A DNA stretch of 5,961 nt from Syntrophobacteria bacterium (GTDB taxonomy: Bacteria > Desulfobacterota > Syntrophobacteria > JARFUL01), in assembly GCA_029289015.1 (NCBI GenBank), contig JARFUL010000099.1, forward strand, positions 1 to 5,961, written 5' to 3'. Below the pieces are notes generated by a model, which saw only the letters and a list, made by a program, of their open reading frames with translations, searched no databases and had not been told where the DNA came from. Shown one piece after another: positions 1-5,483 of this stretch; within the stretch, counting starts at the first letter, position 1; the number at the start of each line of letters is the position of its first letter. The position numbers and the translations under genes were made by a program.

Positions 1-63
1 GTGGGTGACGAACCTCCTGATCAGCCGGTCGTCGTCAACCACCGCTATCCGCAAGTTGCGCAT
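1..63 (-). CDS. Response regulator receiver domain, N-terminal fragment (runs off left edge)
   Basis: Only the first 21 codons are inside the window. They read MRNLRIAVVDDDRLIRRFVT followed by H. A hydrophobic beta-1 strand (LRIAVV) runs into a DDD acidic cluster, then RLIRR at the start of helix 1; this is the classic beginning of a CheY-like receiver domain, whose acidic pair binds Mg2+ and whose phospho-acceptor Asp lies further along (not visible). An AAGGA ribosome-binding site sits 8 nt before the ATG, which supports the start. The output domain (DNA-binding, AAA+, enzymatic or none) cannot be known from this fragment. The gene is divergent from the J-domain gene and shares the 64-381 intergenic region with it. 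Short direct repeats in that region could be regulatory. Confidence rests on one motif plus a good RBS. Confidence 0.72.
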   Translation of the reverse strand, partial: MRNLRIAVVDDDRLIRRFVTH

Positions 64-109
64 CCCGGACTTCCTTGTGCAGGATAAATCTGTACCTTTC
101 TTGTGTATT

Positions 110-148
110 ACTAGATATTAAAGACGAATAATGCAAGTAGATATTTAA
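110..148. repeat. Short direct repeat pair upstream of the response-regulator gene
   Basis: ACTAGATATTAAA at 110-122 and AGTAGATATTTAA at 136-148 match at 11 of 13 positions, with starts 26 bp apart (about 2.5 helical turns). A second, weaker pair follows: CTTACTTTA at 162-170 and CTAACTTTA at 175-183, 13 bp apart. Position and spacing would suit a tandem binding site for a regulator, possibly the divergent response regulator itself, but AT-rich DNA produces such repeats by chance, so function is speculative. Confidence 0.35.
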
Positions 149-326
149 CTGCGGAAATAATCTTACTTTAATGACTAACTTTATCCTCGATATATCTGTT
201 ATCCATCCTAAGACAAAGGAAAAATATCGCAGGCTGTCTTGACGGACCCCAGACACGGGCATACGAGGGGCCGCGGCAGGAGCAGACCCGCGGGCAATCT
301 CTTCGGCCCGCGCGCTAAACCCTGGA

Positions 327-352
327 TTGGCCCGGGCCCGCGGGGTTATAAT
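327..352 (+). promoter_or_regulatory. Probable sigma-70 promoter of the J-domain gene
   Basis: An exact TATAAT -10 hexamer lies at 347-352, 29 bp before the TTG start at 382, which would give a leader of roughly 20-25 nt. The -35 side is poor: TTGGCC at 327-332 leaves only a 14-bp spacer, and the spacer is filled by GC palindromes (CCCGGG, CCCGCGGG). Either the promoter depends on an activator or the palindromes act as an operator; neither can be decided from sequence alone. Confidence 0.45.
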
Positions 353-381
353 CACCTTGTATCCAAGAAAGGGACGCGCAA

Positions 382-1395
382 TTGTATCTCGCCAGGAAAA
401 GGGTCGCAGGCCTAGACAGCTACGTTATCTGCGAGTCTTACCCGGACGGGGACCTGATGAGGAGCAGGGAGCTCTTCAACCTGGGCCCGGACCCGTCCCG
501 CTACGTGATCTACACGGGCAGGATCGGCTATTACCTGGACGACGAGGTCACGGAAGGTGTTCGCGCGAGCGGCGCAGACCCGGACCCCGACCTCCTGGAA
601 GACCTGTTCTGGCCCTTTCTCAAGCCCAGGCTCAAGGAGGTCATCAGCCGGTTCGCGGGGAGAAAGAGGTCCCCGGGCAGGCTCGCGGGCCTCACGGGGG
701 AGGAGATGGAGGAGGGCAGAGCCCGGGTCCACCATTTCGACAAGCTGAGGCTCTTCTACCTGAGATACGGCTACCCGCCCCCCCGCTCCGTTCCCCATAA
801 GGCCTTAAAGTGCTTCAACCTCTGCCTGCTGAGGTCCCGGGACGAGATAGAGCACCGCATAATGGCCCTTGAGGGACGGATGCCTCCCCGGGAGTACAAG
901 GGCTACGTGTTCAGCTCCTTCGACCTCTTCAGGTTCTTTCCCGGCCACCTGGCCCGCCTGGCCCCCGCGGCCCTCGACCCGGTGGAGTGCGACGATCACT
1001 TTATGGAGGAGCTCTGCCGCCTCAACTCGGACGCCGCGTTCTTCGAGGGGCGGGACCTGCCCACCGGCCTCAGCGCATATCTCAGGAGATACGCGATCAT
1101 GTATTTCGACTACGAGTTCCCCGGGTTCTCCCCCATGGACAGCTACATCCGCGACTTCATGAACCGCCGGCGGGCCTACAGGCCGCCCAAAAAGAGGAAG
1201 CGGGGGGACCTTTCGTCCGCGCTCGGGGTCTTCGGGCTCACCAGGGAGCAGTTCAGCGCCGCGGCCCAGGTCGAGATCACGAAGATCTTCCGCAAAAAGG
1301 CCCTCAAGCTCCACCCGGACAGGGGCGGCGAGCACGAGGAGTTCGTGGGCCTGTCCGAGGCCTATGAGCTTTTAATGGAGCTCAAGGAGTCCTAG
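382..1395 (+). CDS. J-domain (DnaJ-like) protein with uncharacterised N-terminal region
   Basis: A 337-residue protein. The last 60 residues or so form a J domain: a helix-1-like segment (SSALGVFGLT, about 278-287), a basic helix II (ITKIFRKKALKL, about 299-310), the diagnostic HPD at 311-313 followed by RGG, and helix III (EEFVGLSEAYELLMELKES) ending at the stop. J domains stimulate the ATPase of DnaK/Hsp70, so the protein is probably a class C (type III) co-chaperone: it has no Gly/Phe region and no CxxCxGxG zinc repeats. A basic linker (RRRAYRPPKKRKRG, 262-275) precedes it. Residues 1 to about 255 (RSRELFNLG, RYVIYTG, LEDLFWPFL) resemble, from memory, an unnamed family seen in Deltaproteobacteria; I cannot assign a function. 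The start is TTG: an in-frame TAA lies at 349-351 and no ATG/GTG occurs between, while AAAGGGA stands 7 nt upstream. The TAG stop is followed in frame by a Fis-type domain (see next entry). Confidence 0.87.
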   Translation: MYLARKRVAGLDSYVICESYPDGDLMRSRELFNLGPDPSRYVIYTGRIGYYLDDEVTEGVRASGADPDPDLLEDLFWPFLKPRLKEVISRFAGRKRSPGRLAGLTGEEMEEGRARVHHFDKLRLFYLRYGYPPPRSVPHKALKCFNLCLLRSRDEIEHRIMALEGRMPPREYKGYVFSSFDLFRFFPGHLARLAPAALDPVECDDHFMEELCRLNSDAAFFEGRDLPTGLSAYLRRYAIMYFDYEFPGFSPMDSYIRDFMNRRRAYRPPKKRKRGDLSSALGVFGLTREQFSAAAQVEITKIFRKKALKLHPDRGGEHEEFVGLSEAYELLMELKES

Positions 1396-1584
1396 CGCCT
1401 GCCGCCGGACACCCTGGACGTGATCCTCGAGAACGTGGAGCGGGAGCTCATCATGGACGCGCTCAAGTCCTCCCGGGGCAACAAGGCCAAGGCCGCCAGG
1501 TCGCTGGGCATCTCGGAGCGCATCATGGGGCTCAGGGTGAAGAGTTACAAAATAGACCCCTCGCGGTTCCGCTCCCCAGGCTAG
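1396..1584 (+). pseudogene. Orphan Fis-type helix-turn-helix, C-terminal remnant of a sigma-54 activator (NifA/NtrC-like)
   Basis: Sixty-two codons directly after the J-domain gene's TAG, in the same frame, ending in their own TAG at 1582-1584. The translation contains VERELIMDALKSSRGNKAKA followed by ARSLGISERIMGLRVKSYKI and DPSRFRSPG. This matches the Fis/HTH_8 DNA-binding domain that closes NtrC/NifA-type sigma-54 activators (family pattern: ERELI..AL....GN...AA..LG.....GLRVKKYGIDP.RF). The usual KYGID reads SYKID here. No AAA+ domain precedes it, and the J domain occupies that place. Possible starts are poor: GTG 1420 and ATG 1453 lack good ribosome sites, though CTG 1399 lies 9 nt after AAGGAG (1384-1389). 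Likely a truncated activator remnant; alternatives are a tiny standalone DNA-binding protein, or an extension of the J protein reached by UAG readthrough (400 residues). Domain identity is confident; status as gene or remnant is not. Confidence 0.65.
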
Positions 1585-1585
1585 C

Positions 1586-1610
1586 TAGTCCCCCGTCTTT
1601 CCGGGGGCTA
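1586..1610. terminator. Hairpin between convergent genes, possible bidirectional terminator
   Basis: TAG-T-CCCCCG (1586-1595) and CGGGGG-CTA (1602-1610) form a 9-bp GC-rich stem with one bulged T and the 6-nt loop TCTTTC. It lies exactly between the end of the Fis frame (1584) and the stop codon of the minus-strand YkgJ-family gene, which is part of the stem. Neither side has a run of T, so it is not a textbook intrinsic terminator; it may protect 3' ends or block read-through between convergent transcripts. Confidence 0.5.
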
Positions 1611-2330
1611 CTCTCCCCGGAGCTCCCCCTTGAGGGTAAAGACCAAAAACGCCTCCGCGATGGATCTCGGCAGGCCGGGCCCCAGCCGCTCTTCGATGGT
1701 GCTTAGCTGGTCCTGCACCTGCCTAACGGGCTCGAGGGATATCTTCACCGCCCCCTTGAAGGACTCGCTTTCCGGGTCGCACCAGTGGGCCGGGGTGGTC
1801 GCGAAGTGGGACCGGCAGACCAGGGGCCTTACGGGGTAGATGGCGCACAGCCCCCTCTTGTGGTCCAGGAAGGGGCAGTGGGACTCCCTGGCGAACTGGG
1901 TGAGCGCGGCCTCCTCGTCACCGGTGTTCCTGATGACCCGGTTCCAAAGCTCCGCCGCGTCGAGGGCCCTCTTGATGGCCTTGTTGAGCATCCCCGCGCG
2001 AGTCAAATGCTGGTGCGCGGCCACAACCTCAAGGTGCATGACCCCGGTGGGCATGTTTCTGCAGCACCACGAGCAGCCGGGGGTGCAGGAGATGTTGAAC
2101 CCCCTCTTTCTCAGCCGCCCGGTCTCGTACTTCAGGTACTCGTCGTAGATCCGGTTGACCTTCTCCCACATCCCCAGCACTTCCGGGAGGATGGAGCGCG
2201 GCCTGTTGCGGCCCGGTGCTCCTATGAGGTGGGCCATATCTTGGACACTAGCCAGCATGCGGTCCATGAAGGAGCTCGAGACCCGGTCAGGGGGCTGGGT
2301 GAAGGGGGACCCTTTGGGGGTTTCTTTCAT
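1608..2330 (-). CDS. YkgJ-family cysteine-cluster protein (putative Zn/Fe-chelating CxxCxxCC-type domain)
   Basis: A 240-residue soluble protein with no signal peptide or membrane segment. The metal-binding core begins at CTPGCSWCC (Cys 82, 86, 89, 90) and continues with HCPFL (Cys 152), GLCAIYPVRPLVCRSHF (Cys 162, 172) and WCDPES (Cys 184), giving eight cysteines in the order and context of the YkgJ/CxxCxxCC family, which is thought to chelate zinc or iron. The biochemical role of the family is not established, so I give no function beyond metal binding. The N-terminal 80 residues are a predicted helical extension and the C-terminus (about 195-235) is also helical. The start is ATG at 2330 with AAAAAGG 6 nt upstream; the next Met (residue 22) is a possible alternative. 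It lies 118 bp downstream of the tyrA-like gene on the same strand, with a long inverted repeat between, so co-transcription is possible but not certain. Confidence 0.85.
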   Translation of the reverse strand: MKETPKGSPFTQPPDRVSSSFMDRMLASVQDMAHLIGAPGRNRPRSILPEVLGMWEKVNRIYDEYLKYETGRLRKRGFNISCTPGCSWCCRNMPTGVMHLEVVAAHQHLTRAGMLNKAIKRALDAAELWNRVIRNTGDEEAALTQFARESHCPFLDHKRGLCAIYPVRPLVCRSHFATTPAHWCDPESESFKGAVKISLEPVRQVQDQLSTIEERLGPGLPRSIAEAFLVFTLKGELRGE

Positions 2331-2375
2331 GAAACGCCTTTTTGGATAAGATATTTGTCCCTAAGTCGCGGGAAA

Positions 2376-2430
2376 GCTCTCTTGGGGTTCAATTTTCGAC
2401 CAAAGCCCCTCATAAAAACCCGAAGAGAGC
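2376..2430. repeat. 14-bp inverted repeat between the tyrA-like and ykgJ-like genes
   Basis: GCTCTCTTGGGGTT (2376-2389) and AACCCGAAGAGAGC (2417-2430) are complementary at 13 of 14 positions, with a 27-nt AT-richer loop. As RNA from the minus strand it would form a long stem about 20 nt after the tyrA-like stop and about 45 nt before the ykgJ-like start. Only a weak UUU follows the stem, so it is not a clear intrinsic terminator. It may act in termination or attenuation, stabilise the upstream mRNA end, or be a dispersed palindromic repeat. Confidence 0.6.
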
Positions 2431-2448
2431 CCCGGCACGGCCCGCGGA

Positions 2449-3288
2449 TCAGCCCCCGAAGAGGAGCTCCGAGAGCCTGGCGGGGTCGCCGGTTTCGAGG
2501 GCCTCGCTCAGCTCCCTCAACTTCAGCCTGAAGAGCCCCAGAATCTCCCTGTTGGTCTCCCGGCCGGCCCAGAGCGTATCCAGCACGGCCTGCCGCGTCG
2601 CGTCGGGCACGCGGGGGAGGTCTTTGAGCCCATGACCGAAGAGGGGGTCCGGGTCCTTCAAATGGCCCTTTACCATCTCGGTGGTGCGGAAGAGGGTCTG
2701 GAGCACCATCACGGGAAGCTCGTTCAAGAGGGAGAAGACCCTGTCGTGCATCTGCGCGTCCATGACCAGGAGCTCGCACCCCAGGGCCTCCCACAGCGCC
2801 CTGGCCTCCTCCACGGCCTCCTTGGACGCGCCGGGAAACGGCACCAGCACGCACACCGCGTCCCTAAAGAGCCCGGGGATCGCGTTTTCGAAGCCCCCCA
2901 GGCTGGTCTCCACCACCGGGTGGGCGCCCACAAAAGAGACGCGCGCGGAGCCCAGGGAGCCGGCAGCCTCCACCACGGGTCCCTTTACGGGAAAGGTGTC
3001 CATGATTAGACACCCCTCGGCCGCGCCTTCGGCCAGGGGCGCGAAGAGTTCCTTCACCTGGGAGACGGGAACAGCGAGAACAACGAGGTCGGCTCCGGGG
3101 AGCGCGTCCTTCAGGTCCGCGGTCTGAAAGTCGGTGATCCCGAGGTGGAAGACCTTCTTCAGGGTTACTTCGTCGGTGTCCACCGCGCCGAGCTCGCGGG
3201 CAAGGCCGTACTTTTTCAGGGCCATCGCGATGGAGCCGCCCAGCCTTCCCATGCCCACCACTACAGCCTTCTTGAATATCTCAGCCAT
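2449..3288 (-). CDS. TyrA-like prephenate/arogenate dehydrogenase family protein (divergent active site)
   Basis: A 279-residue NAD(P)-dependent dehydrogenase of the TyrA family, which normally oxidatively decarboxylates prephenate (or arogenate) in tyrosine synthesis. The Rossmann motif GMGRLG is at 12-17, and Asp 37 (AVDTD) at the end of beta-2 favours NAD+. A GAHP motif at 121-124 carries the conserved His 123, and VKGPVVEAAG (101-110) matches the region after the usual GSVK. Helical dimerisation segments fill about 155-275. Several family motifs are altered: the catalytic-region Ser of DxGSVK reads DTFPVK (97-102), GAHPMAG reads GAHPVVE, the SHLPH segment reads NELPV (189-193), and TRIA reads PRVP (225-228). 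It could be a variant prephenate dehydrogenase or a relative with another substrate; I withhold the symbol tyrA for that reason. The start chosen is ATG 3288, with a perfect AGGAGG 5 nt upstream, rather than an in-frame Met 12 codons earlier. No chorismate mutase or ACT domain is attached. Confidence 0.83.
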   Translation of the reverse strand: MAEIFKKAVVVGMGRLGGSIAMALKKYGLARELGAVDTDEVTLKKVFHLGITDFQTADLKDALPGADLVVLAVPVSQVKELFAPLAEGAAEGCLIMDTFPVKGPVVEAAGSLGSARVSFVGAHPVVETSLGGFENAIPGLFRDAVCVLVPFPGASKEAVEEARALWEALGCELLVMDAQMHDRVFSLLNELPVMVLQTLFRTTEMVKGHLKDPDPLFGHGLKDLPRVPDATRQAVLDTLWAGRETNREILGLFRLKLRELSEALETGDPARLSELLFGG

Positions 3289-3307
3289 CCAAACCTCCTT
3301 TAAGGCG

Positions 3308-3337
3308 AGAATATCACACCACAACTTCCGCGGTCAA
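3308..3337 (-). promoter_or_regulatory. Candidate sigma-70 promoter of the tyrA-like gene
   Basis: On the minus strand, TTGACC (3337-3332) is followed after 18 bp by TATTCT (3313-3308), preceded by TG one base away (TGATATTCT), an extended -10 arrangement. Initiation about 7 nt further on, near 3301, would leave a very short leader whose first bases already include the AGGAGG ribosome site (3299-3294). It lies just downstream of the hppA terminator, which fits independent transcription of the tyrA-like gene. Confidence 0.45.
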
Positions 3338-3345
3338 ACCCCCTC

Positions 3346-3381
3346 AAAAGTAAAGGGCCGACCCCGAAAGGGGGCCGGCCC
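3346..3381 (-). terminator. Intrinsic terminator of hppA
   Basis: In the minus-strand transcript, GGGCCGGCCCC (3381-3371) pairs with GGGGUCGGCCC (3365-3355), an 11-bp stem with one G-U pair and the 5-nt loop CUUUC, followed by the U-rich UUUACUUUU (3354-3346). It begins 21 nt after the hppA stop codon. Strong stem, short loop and U tract make this a convincing Rho-independent terminator. Confidence 0.88.
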
Positions 3382-3402
3382 GGTCTGTCCGGTTATTTTA
3401 CT

Positions 3403-5406
3403 TTAGGCCCAGAACCTGAGAAGTATGGGCGCGATGACGAGGGAGACCACAGCGACCAGCTTCATCAGGATGTTCATGGACGGGCCGGAGGTGTCCTTGA
3501 AGGGGTCACCCACGGTGTCGCCGATAACCGCGGCCTTGTGAGCGTCGGAGCCCTTGCCTCCCATGTGGCCCGCTTCGATGTACTTCTTCGCGTTGTCCCA
3601 CGCGCCGCCGCCGTTGGCCATGAAGAGGCCGAGGCACAGGCCGGTCACGGTGACCCCCATCAGGGTGCCGCCCAGGGCCTCCTTGCCCAGGCCGAAGCCC
3701 ACTATAACGGGGGTGAGCACGCCCACCAGGCCCGGAAGCACCATGGACTTGAGCGCGGAGACTGTGCAGATCTCAACGCAGATCTCGGGCTCGGGCTTGC
3801 CCGTACCCTCGAGGAGGCCGGGGATCTCCCTGAACTGGCGCCTGATCTCCTCCACCATCTGCATCGCGGCCTTGCCCACGCCGGTCATGGTGAACGCGGC
3901 CACGAGGAACGGAACGATGCCGCCCACGAACGCGCCGATGATCACATTGGGATTGGTGATGGAGATATCCTTGAGCCCCACGGCCTGGGTGTAAGCCACG
4001 AAGAGCGCCAGCGCGGTGAGCGCGGCGGAGCCCACCGCGAACCCCTTGCCTATCGCGGCGGTGGTGTTGCCCAGCGCGTCCAGGTGGTCGGTGATAGCCC
4101 TGGTCTCGGGGCCGAGGCCCGCCATCTCGGAGATGCCGCCCGCGTTGTCCGCGATGGGGCCGTATGCGTCAACGGTCATGGTCGCGCCCACGGTGGCCAG
4201 CATGCCCACAGCAGAGATGCCGATGCCGTAGACGCCCGCGGTCTTGTACGCGATGAAGGTGGCCGCGCAGATGCCCAGAACCGGAAGCGCGACGGACTCC
4301 ATGCCCACGGCCAGCCCGTCGATCACTGTGGTCGCGGGGCCGGTCAGCGCAGCCTCGGCTATCCTCTTAACCGGCGCGGCGGAGGTGTAGTACTCGGCCA
4401 AAAGACCGATCACTATACCGCAGATAAGGCCGGATACGATGGCGTAGACTATGCCGGCGGGAAGGCCCAGGTTCTTGTTGAGGAAGTAAGTAAGCACAAC
4501 GAAGAGAATGGCCGCGACAAAGGTGGTGTACCTCAGCGCCGCCTGGGGGCTGATGCTCTGGAATATCTTGATGGAGAACACCCCCGGGATCGAGGCCACG
4601 AGGCCCACCATCGCGGTGAGAAGGGGCATGGCCATGTACGCGGCTCTGAGGCCCTCCTTCTCCGCGGGGAGAGCCATGGTCGCGGCGATCGCGATGGTCG
4701 CGATGATCGCGCCGCAGTAGGACTCGAAGATGTCCGCGCCCATGCCCGCGATGTCGCCCACGTTGTCGCCCACGTTGTCAGCGATAACGCCGGGGTTCCT
4801 GGGGTCGTCCTCGGGGATGCCGGCCTCCACCTTGCCCACCAGGTCGGCGCCCACGTCCGCGGCCTTGGTGTAGATGCCGCCGCCCATGCGCGCGAATAGC
4901 GCTATGGAGGAGGCCCCCATCGCGAAGCCGTTTATCTGGTTGGCCGTGGCCGGGTCGTTGCAGTAGTAGTAGTAGAAGATGCCGATGCCGATAAGGCCCA
5001 ACGCGCCCACGGAAATACCCATGACGGACCCTGAGAAGTAGCTTATGTTCAGAGCCTCGGCCATTCCCTCCTTGTTGGCCGCGTTCGCGGTGCGGGAGTT
5101 GCCTCTCGTGGCCGCGGTCATGCCGAAGAACCCGGCGAACATGGAGCAGCACGCGCCCACGATGTAGGCCACGCCGGTCTGCCAGTTGATCCCGTAGGTC
5201 AAGAGGCCGAAGACCACCAGCGCGAAGATGGAGAGCACCTGGTACTCCTTCTTTAGGAAGACCATCGCGCCCGCGTGGATCATCTCCTCCAGCTCCTGCA
5301 TCTTCTCATTCCCGTTGGGGAATGATTTCACGTACCCGTAAATCAGGACGGCGAGCAGCATGCCGCCAAGCCCCAGGAACGGGGCATAAACAGTCCACGA
5401 TGTCAT
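3403..5406 (-). CDS. hppA: K+-stimulated membrane-bound inorganic pyrophosphatase (Na+ or H+ pump)
   Basis: A 667-residue integral membrane protein, typical in length for bacterial membrane PPases (about 16 helices). It hydrolyses cytoplasmic pyrophosphate and exports Na+ and/or H+, recovering energy from biosynthetic PPi. Active-site motifs are intact: [11 protein letters not shown] (184-194), DNVGDNVGD (210-218), [12 protein letters not shown] (413-424) and [14 protein letters not shown] (629-642). The K+-dependence determinant reads [10 protein letters not shown] (446-455): Ala and Gly where K+-independent enzymes carry Lys and Thr (GNTTKAVTKG), so this is a K+-requiring type. Glu 228 in ADIFESY sits where the gating Glu lies in Na+-pumping enzymes such as that of Thermotoga; this favours Na+ transport but does not exclude H+. 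The ATG is preceded 2 nt away by a long purine Shine-Dalgarno stretch (AAAGGAGGAGGG, 5420-5409). A strong terminator follows and a probable pth terminator precedes, suggesting a single-gene transcript. The last few codons (RFWA) close the final helix normally, and no truncation is seen. Confidence 0.97.
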   Translation of the reverse strand: MTSWTVYAPFLGLGGMLLAVLIYGYVKSFPNGNEKMQELEEMIHAGAMVFLKKEYQVLSIFALVVFGLLTYGINWQTGVAYIVGACCSMFAGFFGMTAATRGNSRTANAANKEGMAEALNISYFSGSVMGISVGALGLIGIGIFYYYYCNDPATANQINGFAMGASSIALFARMGGGIYTKAADVGADLVGKVEAGIPEDDPRNPGVIADNVGDNVGDIAGMGADIFESYCGAIIATIAIAATMALPAEKEGLRAAYMAMPLLTAMVGLVASIPGVFSIKIFQSISPQAALRYTTFVAAILFVVLTYFLNKNLGLPAGIVYAIVSGLICGIVIGLLAEYYTSAAPVKRIAEAALTGPATTVIDGLAVGMESVALPVLGICAATFIAYKTAGVYGIGISAVGMLATVGATMTVDAYGPIADNAGGISEMAGLGPETRAITDHLDALGNTTAAIGKGFAVGSAALTALALFVAYTQAVGLKDISITNPNVIIGAFVGGIVPFLVAAFTMTGVGKAAMQMVEEIRRQFREIPGLLEGTGKPEPEICVEICTVSALKSMVLPGLVGVLTPVIVGFGLGKEALGGTLMGVTVTGLCLGLFMANGGGAWDNAKKYIEAGHMGGKGSDAHKAAVIGDTVGDPFKDTSGPSMNILMKLVAVVSLVIAPILLRFWA

Positions 5407-5451
5407 AACCCTCCTCCTTTAGATTGTGCTTTTAGTAACAAGTTAACTCCG

Positions 5452-5483
5452 AAAAAAAACGCTCTTTAATCTCAAAATTGAGC
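5452..5483 (-). terminator. Probable intrinsic terminator of pth
   Basis: In the minus-strand transcript GCUC-aa-UUU pairs with AAA-GAGC around the loop UGAGAUU (5483-5461), followed after one G by eight consecutive U (5459-5452). The stem is short (7 bp, with a 2-nt bulge) and overlaps the pth stop codon, but the unbroken U tract is the strongest in the window. An alternative fold (CUCAA/UUGAG, 2-nt loop) would be too tight. It would insulate pth from hppA. Confidence 0.5.

Larger units (their letters stand above)
64..381. other. Divergent intergenic region with an AT-rich and a GC-rich half
   Basis: This 318-base stretch lies between the leftward response-regulator gene and the rightward J-domain gene. 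Positions about 84-235 are markedly AT-rich compared with everything else in the window and contain two families of short direct repeats (110-148 and 162-183). Positions about 240-345 switch abruptly to GC-rich sequence with nested palindromes (CCCGGG 331-336, CCCGCGGG 337-344). I see no tRNA, no credible small gene and no strong terminator here. On the minus strand, TTGCAT (136-131) with TAGTAA 17 nt further on is a weak promoter candidate for the response-regulator gene. The minus-strand open frame at 35-355 shows no recognisable family and overlaps the response-regulator start, so I do not call it. Confidence 0.7.

Noticed and set aside
239..266. Plus-strand promoter TTGACG with TACGAG 17 bp downstream
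   Set aside because: The -10 matches only 3 of 6 positions and no gene start follows within a sensible distance; TATAAT at 347-352 is better placed.
35..355. Minus-strand open frame of 106 codons across the divergent intergenic region
   Set aside because: It has no recognisable domain, spans the AT/GC composition break, and overlaps the better supported response-regulator start and its RBS in another frame.
327..800. 157-codon plus-strand open frame overlapping the J-domain gene start
   Set aside because: It is a Gly/Pro/Arg-rich out-of-frame shadow of the J gene; the J-protein frame has real domain homology and its own promoter and RBS.
1393..1395. TAG as a pyrrolysine or otherwise reassigned codon linking J and Fis domains
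   Set aside because: The ykgJ-like gene and the Fis frame itself also end in TAG, there is no visible pyrrolysine machinery, and a plain stop is the simplest reading; kept only as a low-probability option in the finding.
1785..2531. 248-codon plus-strand open frame opposite the ykgJ-like gene
   Set aside because: It is a low-complexity Gly/Pro/Arg-rich translation antisense to a clear cysteine-cluster protein and crosses an intergenic region.
2327..2854. Minus-strand 175-codon open frame overlapping the end of the tyrA-like gene
   Set aside because: It is a different frame from the conserved TyrA sequence, is Gly/Arg-rich, and has no domain.
3538..4899. 453-codon plus-strand open frame opposite hppA
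   Set aside because: It is antisense to a fully conserved pyrophosphatase. Its Ala/Gly/His/Arg-rich translation is the usual by-product of GC-rich coding DNA, with no domain.
5407..5451. Sigma-70 promoter for hppA (TTAACT, 17 bp, TCTAAA)
   Set aside because: The -10 candidate abuts the Shine-Dalgarno sequence, so transcription would start inside or after the ribosome site; no other pairing in the gap is convincing.
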